Shown one piece after another: positions 16,228 to 24,315 of a stretch of DNA of 64,000 nt. Source of the stretch: PLA3 sp964592235 (GTDB taxonomy: Bacteria; Planctomycetota; Phycisphaerae; UBA1845; UTPLA1); assembly GCA_964592235.1 (NCBI GenBank), contig CAZQCF010000014.1, positions 27,750-91,749 of the forward strand, given 5' to 3'. Position 1 is the stretch's first letter. Every line of letters begins with the position of its first letter. The position numbers were made by a program, and so were the translations under genes. The notes under the pieces were generated by a model that worked only from the letters and a program-made list of their open reading frames with translations, ran no database searches and was not told where the DNA came from.

Positions 16228-16878
16228 ATGCCCAACACGATCGAACAACCCTTCCCCAACGTTTTCGTCATCCGCCACCCCGTGGTGCAGGAGCAGCTCA
16301 CCGTCGCGCGCGACATGAATACCGGCGTCGAGAAGTTCCGCCGGCTCACGGGCCAGATCGCCCGCCTGATGGCCTTCGAACTCACGCGCGATTACCCCAC
16401 TGAACCGGTCGAGGTGCAGACGCCGCTCGCGCCGTGCCGGGGTTGCAGGCTTGCGCGCGGCCTGACGCTCGTGCCGATTCTTCGCGCCGGCCTGGGAATG
16501 GTCGATGGAATCCTCGAACTGCTGCCGTCGGCCCGCGTCGGGCACCTGGGCATCTATCGCGATCACGACACGCTCCAGCCGATCACGTATTACAACAAGC
16601 TGCCGCCGACGATTGCGCAGACCGATGTCATCGTGATCGATCCGATGCTGGCGACGGCCGGCTCGCTGATCGCCGCGATTGATGTCGTGAAAAAGACAGG
16701 CGTAGAGAGGATCAAGGTGTTGTGCCTGGTCGCCGCGCCCGAGGGCATTCGCGCCCTGATGGCGAAACATCCAAACGTCCAGGTCTACACCGCCGCCATC
16801 GACGAGCGGCTGAATGAAAAGGGCTACATCGTGCCGGGCCTGGGCGACGCAGGCGACCGCCTCTTCGGCACGACGTGA
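16228..16878 (+). CDS. upp: Uracil phosphoribosyltransferase
   Basis: A 216-residue type I phosphoribosyltransferase. The family pattern ILRAGLGMVDG is at about residues 89-99, the PRPP-binding loop VIDPMLATAGS at about 134-144, and the C-terminal uracil-binding YIVPGLGDAGDR at about 201-212. It makes UMP from uracil and PRPP in pyrimidine salvage. ATG 16228 gives the usual family length. The upstream intergenic region is filled by the inverted-repeat element, so the promoter is not evident. Confidence 0.95.
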   Translation: MPNTIEQPFPNVFVIRHPVVQEQLTVARDMNTGVEKFRRLTGQIARLMAFELTRDYPTEPVEVQTPLAPCRGCRLARGLTLVPILRAGLGMVDGILELLPSARVGHLGIYRDHDTLQPITYYNKLPPTIAQTDVIVIDPMLATAGSLIAAIDVVKKTGVERIKVLCLVAAPEGIRALMAKHPNVQVYTAAIDERLNEKGYIVPGLGDAGDRLFGTT

Positions 16879-16887
16879 CGAAACCTG

Positions 16888-17003
16888 GCCCCGAGCGCCA
16901 GCGAGCGGGCACCATGTGCGCGGGCCGTCGAGAGATTGCCTGTCTGCGAGATTCCCTTCACAATCTGATATCACCGAGTGCCCACTCGCCGGCGCTCGGG
17001 GCT
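16888..17003. repeat. Imperfect 25-base inverted repeat
   Basis: Left arm 16888-16912 (starting GCCCCGAGCGCCAGCGAGCG) and right arm 16979-17003 (ending CGCCGGCGCTCGGGGC) are near-perfect reverse complements with 66 bases between them. It lies between upp and the acyl-CoA ligase gene and could form a long hairpin downstream of upp. It has no following T-run, so it is not a standard terminator. Confidence 0.6.
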
Positions 17004-17078
17004 GCGTTTGTCGTATTCTCCGAGCGTGCATGGGGTGTTGATAGAGCTTCATGAACGACTTCAACGTGGAGCCGTGAA

Positions 17079-18554
17079 TTGATCGTCGATCGCTTTCTAT
17101 CCGGAGCCGACCGGGCGTCGCGCGAGGCCAGCGTATCGGACCCGCTGCGCGCGATCACCCATCGCGACCTGCAGCGGCTCGCCAACGTCATGCGCCGCCA
17201 GGTGCTGCGCCACACCGACAACCCTCACGTCGGCATCTACATGCCGTCGTGCGTCGCTTTCGCCGGCACGTTCTATGGCATCCTCTGGGCCGGCCGCACT
17301 GTCGTCCCGCTGAACTTCCTCCTGGGCCCGGCCGAGCTGGCGGCCGTCGTGGCCGATAGCGGGCTGGATACGATCTTCTCCATCAAGCATTTTGCCGAGC
17401 AGCTTGCGCCGATACCGGTTAAGAAGATATTTGTCGAAGACCTTCCGCTGAAGCGCGAAATGATCCTGGAGCGCATCCGCATCAAACCCTCGCCGCCGCG
17501 CGTCCGCCCCGATGACACGGCGATCCTGCTTTACACGTCCGGCACGTCCGGCATGCCCAAGGGCGTCTGTCAGACTCACGCCAACCTCGTACACAACGCC
17601 GAATCGTCCATTGCCAAGGCGCGACTCGAAGCGGGGCACCGTTTCCTGGGCGTCCTGCCGCTGTTTCACAGCTTCGGAATCACCGCCATGATGCTCGTCC
17701 CGACGTGGATCGGGGCCGACGTTCACTATTTGCCGCGCTTCACGCCCGCGAGTTTGTTCGACACCATCCGTGATCGGCGCAGCAGCGTCACCATCATGAT
17801 CGCCAGCATGTACGGCGCAATGCTCAAGTCCAAGCGCGGCAAGGCGGAGGACCTGGTCAGCGTCACGTATGCGGTCAGCGGGGGGGAGGCGCTGCCGCCG
17901 CAGGTGCATGCCGAGTTCCTTGATCGTTTCAAGGTCGACGTGCTTCAGGGCTACGGCATGACGGAATCCTCGCCGGTGGTCAGCCTCAACGTCCCGTGGG
18001 ACCATCGCGCCGGAACGGTGGGGCAGGCGATTTCGGGGCTGGAAGTCCGCGCGTTCGATGACAATAATGCGGCACTCCCCCCGGGGCGCGACGGCGAGCT
18101 GTGGGTCCGCGGCCCCAGCGTCATGAAGGGGTACTACAAGAAACCCGACGAGACGGCCGCCGCCATCACGCCCGACGGCTGGTACAAGACCGGCGACATG
18201 GGCAACCTCGACGCCGACGGATTCATCACCATCACCGGCCGCAGGAAGGAAATGATCATCGTCGGCGGAGAGAACGTGTATCCGCGCGAGATTGAGAACG
18301 CGCTGGAGCAACACGCAGCCGTCGCGGAAAGCGCGGTGATCGGCAGGCAGGATGCCTCGCGCGGCGAGGTCGTCGTGGCGTTTGTGACGCTTCGCGAGGG
18401 GGCGTCGGCGACGGAGACGGAACTGCGCGAGCACTGCCGCGAGCGCCTGGCGGGTTACAAAGTCCCGCGCCAGGTCATCATTGCGACGGACCTGCCCCGC
18501 GGCCCGACGGGCAAGATCCTCAAGCGCAAGTTAAAAGAAAATCTCCCGGCCTGA
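17079..18554 (+). CDS. AMP-forming acyl-CoA ligase (long-chain fatty acid-CoA ligase type)
   Basis: A 491-residue member of the ANL superfamily. It has the P-loop LLYTSGTSGMPKGV (about residues 150-163), the A5-type motif GYGMTES, the A7 motif GWYKTGDMG, and the A8/A10 motifs with the C-terminal lysine in PTGKILKRKL. It activates a carboxylic acid to the acyl-adenylate and then to the CoA thioester. The frame begins at TTG 17079 with GGAG eight bases upstream; no ATG is available near the first conserved residues. It is slightly short at the N terminus compared with classic FadD. It stands alone between upp and the PilZ gene, so the substrate is open. Confidence 0.88.
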   Translation: MIVDRFLSGADRASREASVSDPLRAITHRDLQRLANVMRRQVLRHTDNPHVGIYMPSCVAFAGTFYGILWAGRTVVPLNFLLGPAELAAVVADSGLDTIFSIKHFAEQLAPIPVKKIFVEDLPLKREMILERIRIKPSPPRVRPDDTAILLYTSGTSGMPKGVCQTHANLVHNAESSIAKARLEAGHRFLGVLPLFHSFGITAMMLVPTWIGADVHYLPRFTPASLFDTIRDRRSSVTIMIASMYGAMLKSKRGKAEDLVSVTYAVSGGEALPPQVHAEFLDRFKVDVLQGYGMTESSPVVSLNVPWDHRAGTVGQAISGLEVRAFDDNNAALPPGRDGELWVRGPSVMKGYYKKPDETAAAITPDGWYKTGDMGNLDADGFITITGRRKEMIIVGGENVYPREIENALEQHAAVAESAVIGRQDASRGEVVVAFVTLREGASATETELREHCRERLAGYKVPRQVIIATDLPRGPTGKILKRKLKENLPA

Positions 18555-18685
18555 ATCCCCGCAGTGCCGATTATGGGCCGCTCCGCGCAGTTGAATGCTC
18601 CGTTCCAGTGCTGGCCCGGCGGATTCTTGTTGGGCTGGCAGGCGATAGTCGAGAGGGAGGCTGAATTGGGCCGACAAATTCCCGG

Positions 18686-19084
18686 ATGAGCACGACCCTG
18701 AATGATCGTCCGATTGCCCGCGCAACGTTCGGTGCCCACGACGCACCGATGGATGATCGCCGCGCGCATCGCCGCATGACGATGCGCCTGCCGGTCGAGT
18801 GCCGCCGAGAGGGGCAGGATGGCGAATACGTTGTCCGGACCATCACACAGGATATCTGCACCGGCGGGCTTTACCTGGAATTGGACGAACCAGGACTTCG
18901 AAAAGGCGATCTGCTCTCCATCGAATTGACCATTCCACCCTCGGAAGGCGTCTCGTCGGATGAAGGCCGCGGCACGTGCGAGGCCGAAGTGGTGCGCACG
19001 AACCGCGTTCGCCGAATCGGCGAATCGTTCGATCGTCACGGCGTTGCGTTGCGATTCCTCGGACCGCTGCGCATTTCCTATTGA
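18686..19084 (+). CDS. PilZ-domain protein, likely c-di-GMP receptor
   Basis: A 132-residue protein consisting of little more than a PilZ domain. The arginine-rich motif is DRRAHRR (24-30) and the second motif is DICTGG (56-61), where the serine usual in D/NxSxxG is cysteine. PilZ domains bind cyclic di-GMP and pass the signal to motility, envelope or polysaccharide machinery. No partner domain is present, so it probably acts as a stand-alone adaptor. The first 22 residues are not conserved. It runs convergently with the metallopeptidase gene at 19102. Confidence 0.8.
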   Translation: MSTTLNDRPIARATFGAHDAPMDDRRAHRRMTMRLPVECRREGQDGEYVVRTITQDICTGGLYLELDEPGLRKGDLLSIELTIPPSEGVSSDEGRGTCEAEVVRTNRVRRIGESFDRHGVALRFLGPLRISY

Positions 19085-19101
19085 CTGCCTGATTCGCCAA
19101 T

Positions 19102-20409
19102 TCACTCGCCGCAGTCCCGACAGCGCTCGCACATCGTTACGGGCAAATCCAGATCCCGCGGTGCGGCCGCCGTCGTCGGAATCAAATCCGTCATCCGCAC
19201 GCGCGCGGCATCCGCAGCCGGATTCGCGCCGACGTTCCGCATCAGCGTCGCGTAACTGTCCTGCCAGCCCATCGGAAACACGCCGCTTTCGAGCGCCGCG
19301 CGGCGATAGACCGCGTCATTGTCCAGCATCTGACCGGCTGATCGCGCCACCGCCATGACGTCGCCCGCCTCGCCCGTGTGATCCAGCCCGAGCAGATGGC
19401 CCAGCTCATGTGAGGCGACGTTGGCGATCGCCAGTGCGACCTGCTCCAGCGACGGCTGAAGAATCTCCCATTGGGCCAGCGTCTCGGTGAAGATGATCGC
19501 CTTCTGGTCGGGTACGAGATTGCCCACGTCTACGTTGTCCGCCAGACCGAGAAAATCGGCGCTGAAATTTCCAAAGAACAACCGCGTATGCGCATCGATC
19601 GGGGCCGGCTCATCGAGACTGCTGACGAGCGTCACGTCGAAATCGGCCAGGTCGCGCCGCATGTGTTCCACCACGAGCCGCGCCAGAGTTTCACTCTGCC
19701 CGTTGAATCGTCCGGAGATCGCCTCCGCCGAGAACGGGCGCATCACCTCCACCGGCTGGCTGGCGATTCGCACCTCCGCGCCGCCGGTGAAATTAAGGTA
19801 CACAAGCTGATTGCGAGCCGGCGGGAGCAACTGATTCGGCGCGCGACGCAGACGGATCGTGTACCGGCCCGAGTCATAGCGTCCTTCGTTCGATGAGAAG
19901 TATCGACCGTTCGACACGGCGATGCCCAGATACAGATTGTCCGTGTCGCCGCGGAGCGAAAGAGACATGAACGGGTCAAGCATGCCGGCGTAATACGAAC
20001 GGTCGTCGTTCGCGTCGATCAGGTTCAGGTCGGCGTCGAACAAGGCCGCGACGGTGTTCAGTCCGTTCTCCCCGACGACTTCCACCGTCACGCGATCGCC
20101 GAGCAGGGCGGGCCCCAGTGCGAAGAAGTCGATGTCGCCGGCGCCGTTGATCGCGCCTTCGACGAGGATTTCGCCTTCCGTCGGAAGCGTCGCGAACTGG
20201 GCCGTCGCGAACGAATTGTTGTCGTCGTCGAACTCTATCACCGGACTGGCGACGGGCGGGAACTCGCTCGGCAGACTCGGCCGCTCATTCGGCGCGACGG
20301 CGGCGCCGGGGATGACCGACACGTCGCACCCGAAGAGAAAGGCGCAGAGCGCGGCCAGGACGAAGACGGTTCGATCGAATCCGGTTCGGAGGTTCCGGCG
20401 GACGTGCAT
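19102..20409 (-). CDS. Secreted zinc metallopeptidase-like lipoprotein
   Basis: A 435-residue protein with a signal sequence and lipobox-like end (FLFGC, Cys28), so it is probably an exported lipoprotein. Residues 60-190 resemble a bacterial pre-peptidase C-terminal-like beta domain (DIDFFALGPALLGDRV, DNLYLGIAV). The zinc-binding motif HELGHLLGLDH at 334-344 fits the metzincin pattern HExxHxxGxxH. Sequence after 344 includes GDVMA, which may form the Met-turn. It likely degrades extracellular or envelope protein. The gene is divergent from the methyltransferase-like gene. Confidence 0.75.
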   Translation of the reverse strand: MHVRRNLRTGFDRTVFVLAALCAFLFGCDVSVIPGAAVAPNERPSLPSEFPPVASPVIEFDDDNNSFATAQFATLPTEGEILVEGAINGAGDIDFFALGPALLGDRVTVEVVGENGLNTVAALFDADLNLIDANDDRSYYAGMLDPFMSLSLRGDTDNLYLGIAVSNGRYFSSNEGRYDSGRYTIRLRRAPNQLLPPARNQLVYLNFTGGAEVRIASQPVEVMRPFSAEAISGRFNGQSETLARLVVEHMRRDLADFDVTLVSSLDEPAPIDAHTRLFFGNFSADFLGLADNVDVGNLVPDQKAIIFTETLAQWEILQPSLEQVALAIANVASHELGHLLGLDHTGEAGDVMAVARSAGQMLDNDAVYRRAALESGVFPMGWQDSYATLMRNVGANPAADAARVRMTDLIPTTAAAPRDLDLPVTMCERCRDCGE

Positions 20410-20502
20410 TGCAGAGGCTCCTGCAACCGTTCCACCGGCTTGCCTCCAGAGGGCCAGCCGTCGGGGGGAATGTTCGGATTGAGGTGAGAAAAATCTTTAA
20501 GG

Positions 20503-20516
20503 GTATCGTACGATAC
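20503..20516. promoter_or_regulatory. 14-base perfect palindrome between divergent genes
   Basis: GTATCGTACGATAC is a perfect palindrome in the 172-base gap between the metallopeptidase (start 20409) and the methyltransferase-like gene (start 20582). Its position suggests an operator for one or both genes; the regulator is unknown. Confidence 0.4.
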
Positions 20517-20581
20517 GCGTGCGTTATCGGCGGCGACGGACGCGCCGCCCGCGCAGTCAATTTTGAAAAAGACGGTTTTAT

Positions 20582-21493
20582 ATGGACCAGCCCCGGCCGG
20601 CAACGAAATGGGCGTATGATCGGTCACGCCTCGTGGTGGTCGATGGCGATTACCGGCATGAATACCAGGTCCGCGCCGTGCCGGGCGAGGCGTTTGGCAC
20701 GCGTATGGAGTTGTTATCCGACGCCGCGGGCGCGTTTCTCGACGCCGGCGCGAGCGTGCTCGTTACTCCGACCGATCAGGATGTTTCGGTCGGGCGATCC
20801 AGCGCGGCCGCGACCGATGCAGTCGCGTTTTCCCATCAATGCGCTGCGGCATTTCGGGCTTGCATCGACCATCATCCGCGCGGCACCGGGGCGACCCTTG
20901 TGGGCGCGCTCGGCCCGTCCATCGAATTATTGACACTTGACGAAATTGACGAAGCGACCCTGCACCAGTCTTATCGGGCGAGTGCCGACGCGCTGATCCG
21001 AGCCGGGGTCGATGCAGTGTTGTGCCGGGCGTTCACCGAACTGCCAGCGCTCCTCGAGGCGATTCGCGCGATCAAAGAAGCCAATGCCGACGTGCCGGTC
21101 ATTGCGACGATGTGCTTCGACTGCGGCCCCAATCAAGCCGACACCGCGATGGGGGTCAGCGTGCCGCAGGCCTGCGAGGCGCTGGCGGGACTGGGGATTG
21201 CCGCGATCGGGTCCGACGGGGGACGCAGCCCGGACACCGCGCCGGCGGTCATGGCCAGATTCGTCGAGTTAACTGACCTTCCGTTATGGGTCACGGTTTC
21301 CCCCGGTCATCCACAGCTTGAAGATGGTCGTCTGACATACAGCGACGGACCTAAGGAATTTGCGGAACGGTGCAAAGCGCTCGCACTGGCAGGTGCGACT
21401 CTTGTGGGAGGCAGCGCCGGTGCCGCAGCGGATTTCACGGCGGCCTGGGCGTCGGCGATAAGTAGCGATAAACGCCTGAAAAAGCGGGCCTGA
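20582..21493 (+). CDS. Homocysteine S-methyltransferase-like protein lacking zinc ligands
   Basis: A 303-residue protein aligning along its whole length with the homocysteine-binding barrel of MetH/BHMT/MmuM proteins: VGALGPS near 107-113, the C-terminal region SPGHPQLEDGRLTYSD at 240-255, and the final strand. The zinc-binding cysteines that activate homocysteine are gone: the G-x-N-C site reads GSDGG (210-214) and the GGCCGT site reads GGSAG (276-280). It is therefore unlikely to methylate homocysteine in the known way and may use another substrate or be regulatory. ATG 20582 has no obvious ribosome-binding site. Confidence 0.75.
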   Translation: MDQPRPATKWAYDRSRLVVVDGDYRHEYQVRAVPGEAFGTRMELLSDAAGAFLDAGASVLVTPTDQDVSVGRSSAAATDAVAFSHQCAAAFRACIDHHPRGTGATLVGALGPSIELLTLDEIDEATLHQSYRASADALIRAGVDAVLCRAFTELPALLEAIRAIKEANADVPVIATMCFDCGPNQADTAMGVSVPQACEALAGLGIAAIGSDGGRSPDTAPAVMARFVELTDLPLWVTVSPGHPQLEDGRLTYSDGPKEFAERCKALALAGATLVGGSAGAAADFTAAWASAISSDKRLKKRA

Positions 21494-21520
21494 AACGACG
21501 CGTCCCTGTGGAAGACTCGC

Positions 21521-21550
21521 TTGACCCTCATCGCGCAAAGCCAGTATAAT
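21521..21550 (+). promoter_or_regulatory. Strong sigma-70-like promoter for the HEAT-repeat gene
   Basis: TTGACC (21521-21526) and a consensus TATAAT (21545-21550) with an 18-base spacer. It lies in the gap after the methyltransferase-like gene and implies a leader of about 185 bases before ATG 21742. Confidence 0.65.
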
Positions 21551-21741
21551 GAAGTGTTTGAATCGTTTGCCGATCGGCGAGCGCCGGTCGACAGCATGCC
21601 TTCCCCGGTGCCGAAGTGGGGTTCCCCGGGGATTTTCGCCTGCCGGACGTGTCTGCCGATACGGACAAAGTCTGCCTGCCCGACAAGAGTTGGCCGTTTA
21701 CAACGACGCGGGTTGGGACGAGGACCGTGGGAGGGTCTTTC

Positions 21742-24210
21742 ATGGTGATGCCGCATAACTCGTTGCAGTCCGTGCTGATGGCTGCGTTGGTTGCCGCGCT
21801 GGTCACCGCAAGCGCCGCCAATGCGAGTCGCGCGACGGATGAAATGGTCGGGCAGGATGCCGACGCGTGGACGGCGTGGCAGTCAGCCATGGATTCCGCC
21901 AGTCGCGAAGACCGCGAGACCGCGACGCGGAACTTCTCGCAACTCCTCACCATGGGGTTGTCCGACCTGCGCCTGGCGCTCATGGCGGACCGCACCGGCT
22001 CACTGGGCCTGGAGAACTGGGCCAAGGAAGCGGGCGCGCCCGATCAGGTCAAGCAACTCGTCGAGAAGATCACCGCCGGCCGCCGCCAGAAAGCCCTTGC
22101 CGAGGACGGCTGGCACTTCGCCGCCATCGGCCGCTTCAAGTATGCCGATGCCAACTTCAAGGCACTGGACGAGTCGAACCCCGACCCGGTCGCGCTGCTG
22201 GAACTGGCTCGCCAGAATCCGAACCGTCACGCCATCCTTATCAAGCTCATCAGCAACACCGAAGTCGGCCCCAGCGCCAAGCGGTTCCTTCAACTGCTCG
22301 ATCTCGGCGAGGAAAAACTCCGGATGGACGCCAGCGAGATCGTCGCGAACATCAGCAAGCTTGCCGGTCCGCCGCGCATGAGCTTCAACGCCACGAGCCG
22401 GTTGAAGGCCTCCGGCGAGTACGCGATTCCGCACCTCCTGCAAGCGCTTCAGGATTCGGGCCGCAAGGAGCTTCACGCCGCGATCATTCAAGTGCTTCCG
22501 CAGATCGGCCGCGACGGCCTGAACCCGCTCTGCGCCGCCCTCGGCATGGCCGACAACGTAACACGACACCAGATCGTCTCGACGGTTGCCCAGATCGGTT
22601 ATCGCCAGGCGCTGCCGTACCTGGCCAAGCTGACGGCTGACGAATCGGCCTCGGGCGAACTTCGCGCCGCGGCCAAGCAGGCAATGGGTACGCTCGGAGC
22701 CGGTGCGGCCGACACCGCCGCGCTCTTCCACGAACTGGCGGAGAATTATTACAACAACGCCGACTCGGTACGGGCCGACCCGCGCAAGGACACCGCGAAT
22801 GTCTGGTATCTGCGCGACGGCACGCTCAAGCTCGTCGCCGTGCCGACCGCCATCTTCAACGACATCATGGCGATGCGCTGTTGCGAAGAGGCGCTGCTGG
22901 CAAATTCGAATCTCGAAAACGCGACGGCGCTGTGGCTTGCCGCCAACATCCGCCGTGAGGCCAAGCTCGGTCTCGATGTCGAAAGCGACAAGCCCGACGA
23001 ACTCGCCGCCAAAGACGGCACGCGCCCCGACGGCTACCCGCGCTCGATTTACTTCGCGCGCGCCGCCGGCCCCAAGTACTGCCACATGGTCCTCGCCCGC
23101 GCGAACAAGGACCGCGACGCTGGCGTGGCACTCGGCGCGATTGCCGCCCTGCGCGAGACCGCCGGAGAGCCAAGCCTGGTCGGCGCGGAAGACATCAAGC
23201 AACCGCTCATCGAAACGCTTGCGTTTCCCAATCGCCAGGTCCGCGTGAAGGCGGCGCTGGCCATCGGCCAGGCCCTGCCTCGCACGCTTTTCTCCGGGGC
23301 GGACAACGTCGTCCCGGTACTCGCCGAGGCGCTGTCGCAGGCCAATCGTCAGGCGGCGCTCGTCGTCGATGGCGACAAGGCCTCCGGAAACAAGATTCAG
23401 GCCGTGCTCGCCGGCATGGGCTACGACTGTGCGCTGGGTGACACGCTCAACGGCGCGCGGGAGGCCGGCCGCAAGGCGAATCTCACCACGTTCGATCTCG
23501 TCATTCTCGCCAGCGATATGAGGGGGCCGGATGTAACTGCGGCCATCGGCGATCTGCGCCGTGAATTCCAGACTGCAGCAACACCGATCCTCTTGCTCGC
23601 GAAGGAAGGGGAGGCCACCAAGGCCAGCAGCGCAGCCCGCCTGGCGGCAGGCGTCGAAGTCCTGCTGTACGACGCCCTCGGCCTGGGCGACCCGAAGAAA
23701 ATCTCCGAACACGTCGGCAACCGAATCGCCCGCGCGTCCCAGGCGCTGGGCATGGCCCCACTGTCTGCCGATCAATCGCTTTCGCTCGCGTTGCAATCGG
23801 CCCGCGTCCTGCGCCTGATCGCGGAGGGTAATCTCAAGGTGCTGGATGTTTCCAAGGCGACTGGCGCGCTCATCACTGCGATTCGGGGCAACTCCGAACC
23901 GCTTCGCATTGCCGCCGCGCACGCACTGGCTCTGCATCGCGCCGCCGACGCCCAAGCCGCCATCGCCGAGAACGCCCTCGACCCGCAGCGAAGCCCGGGC
24001 GAACGCATCGCCTCCTTCAACAGCCTCGCCGAAAGCGCCCGTACCGGCGGCAACCTGCTCGGCACGAGTGAACTGGTCAACCGCCTGATCGAATTCACTA
24101 CGCAGGAGCAGGACCTCGTCCTCCGCGCGGCCGGCTCGCAGGCCCTCGGCGCGCTCGATCTTCCCAGCAATAAGGCCAGCGAGATCATCCGCGGGCAATA
24201 TCGCGGTTAA
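21742..24210 (+). CDS. Large exported HEAT-repeat protein with a receiver-like central domain
   Basis: An 822-residue protein starting at ATG 21742, which has GGGAGGG just upstream, followed by a signal peptide-like stretch (SVLMAALVAALVTASAANA). Helical HEAT/ARM-type repeats occur at about residues 190-330 and 440-520 and again near the C terminus (LRIAAAHALALHRAADAQAA). Between them, about residues 540-650, lies an alpha/beta segment (FDLVILASDMRG, TPILLLAKEG) that looks like a degenerate response-regulator receiver fold. HEAT arrays are protein-binding scaffolds. The role is unknown; similar proteins are common in Planctomycetota. Confidence 0.7.
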   Translation: MVMPHNSLQSVLMAALVAALVTASAANASRATDEMVGQDADAWTAWQSAMDSASREDRETATRNFSQLLTMGLSDLRLALMADRTGSLGLENWAKEAGAPDQVKQLVEKITAGRRQKALAEDGWHFAAIGRFKYADANFKALDESNPDPVALLELARQNPNRHAILIKLISNTEVGPSAKRFLQLLDLGEEKLRMDASEIVANISKLAGPPRMSFNATSRLKASGEYAIPHLLQALQDSGRKELHAAIIQVLPQIGRDGLNPLCAALGMADNVTRHQIVSTVAQIGYRQALPYLAKLTADESASGELRAAAKQAMGTLGAGAADTAALFHELAENYYNNADSVRADPRKDTANVWYLRDGTLKLVAVPTAIFNDIMAMRCCEEALLANSNLENATALWLAANIRREAKLGLDVESDKPDELAAKDGTRPDGYPRSIYFARAAGPKYCHMVLARANKDRDAGVALGAIAALRETAGEPSLVGAEDIKQPLIETLAFPNRQVRVKAALAIGQALPRTLFSGADNVVPVLAEALSQANRQAALVVDGDKASGNKIQAVLAGMGYDCALGDTLNGAREAGRKANLTTFDLVILASDMRGPDVTAAIGDLRREFQTAATPILLLAKEGEATKASSAARLAAGVEVLLYDALGLGDPKKISEHVGNRIARASQALGMAPLSADQSLSLALQSARVLRLIAEGNLKVLDVSKATGALITAIRGNSEPLRIAAAHALALHRAADAQAAIAENALDPQRSPGERIASFNSLAESARTGGNLLGTSELVNRLIEFTTQEQDLVLRAAGSQALGALDLPSNKASEIIRGQYRG

Positions 24211-24212
24211 CT

Positions 24213-24280
24213 GCGAATAGCGAATTGCGAATGGCAGAGCAGAACTGTTCAATAGCCTGCCCTTCGTGAATCGCTATTCC
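24213..24280. repeat. Second copy of the GAAT-unit inverted repeat
   Basis: The left arm starting at 24213 shares 19 bases exactly with 16021-16039 (GCGAATAGCGAATTGCGAA). The right arm GAATCGCTATTCC at 24268-24280 pairs with it. It lies between the HEAT gene and uvrC. Confidence 0.55.
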
Positions 24281-24315
24281 TTCGAGTCCTCCCGGTTCCG
24301 CTCTACAATCCCCCC

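Noticed and set aside
22000..24252. 750-codon open frame on the minus strand
   Set aside because: It is the shadow of the HEAT-repeat gene. Its translation is rich in R, G, A, D and Q without domain motifs, as expected for an antisense frame in high-GC DNA.
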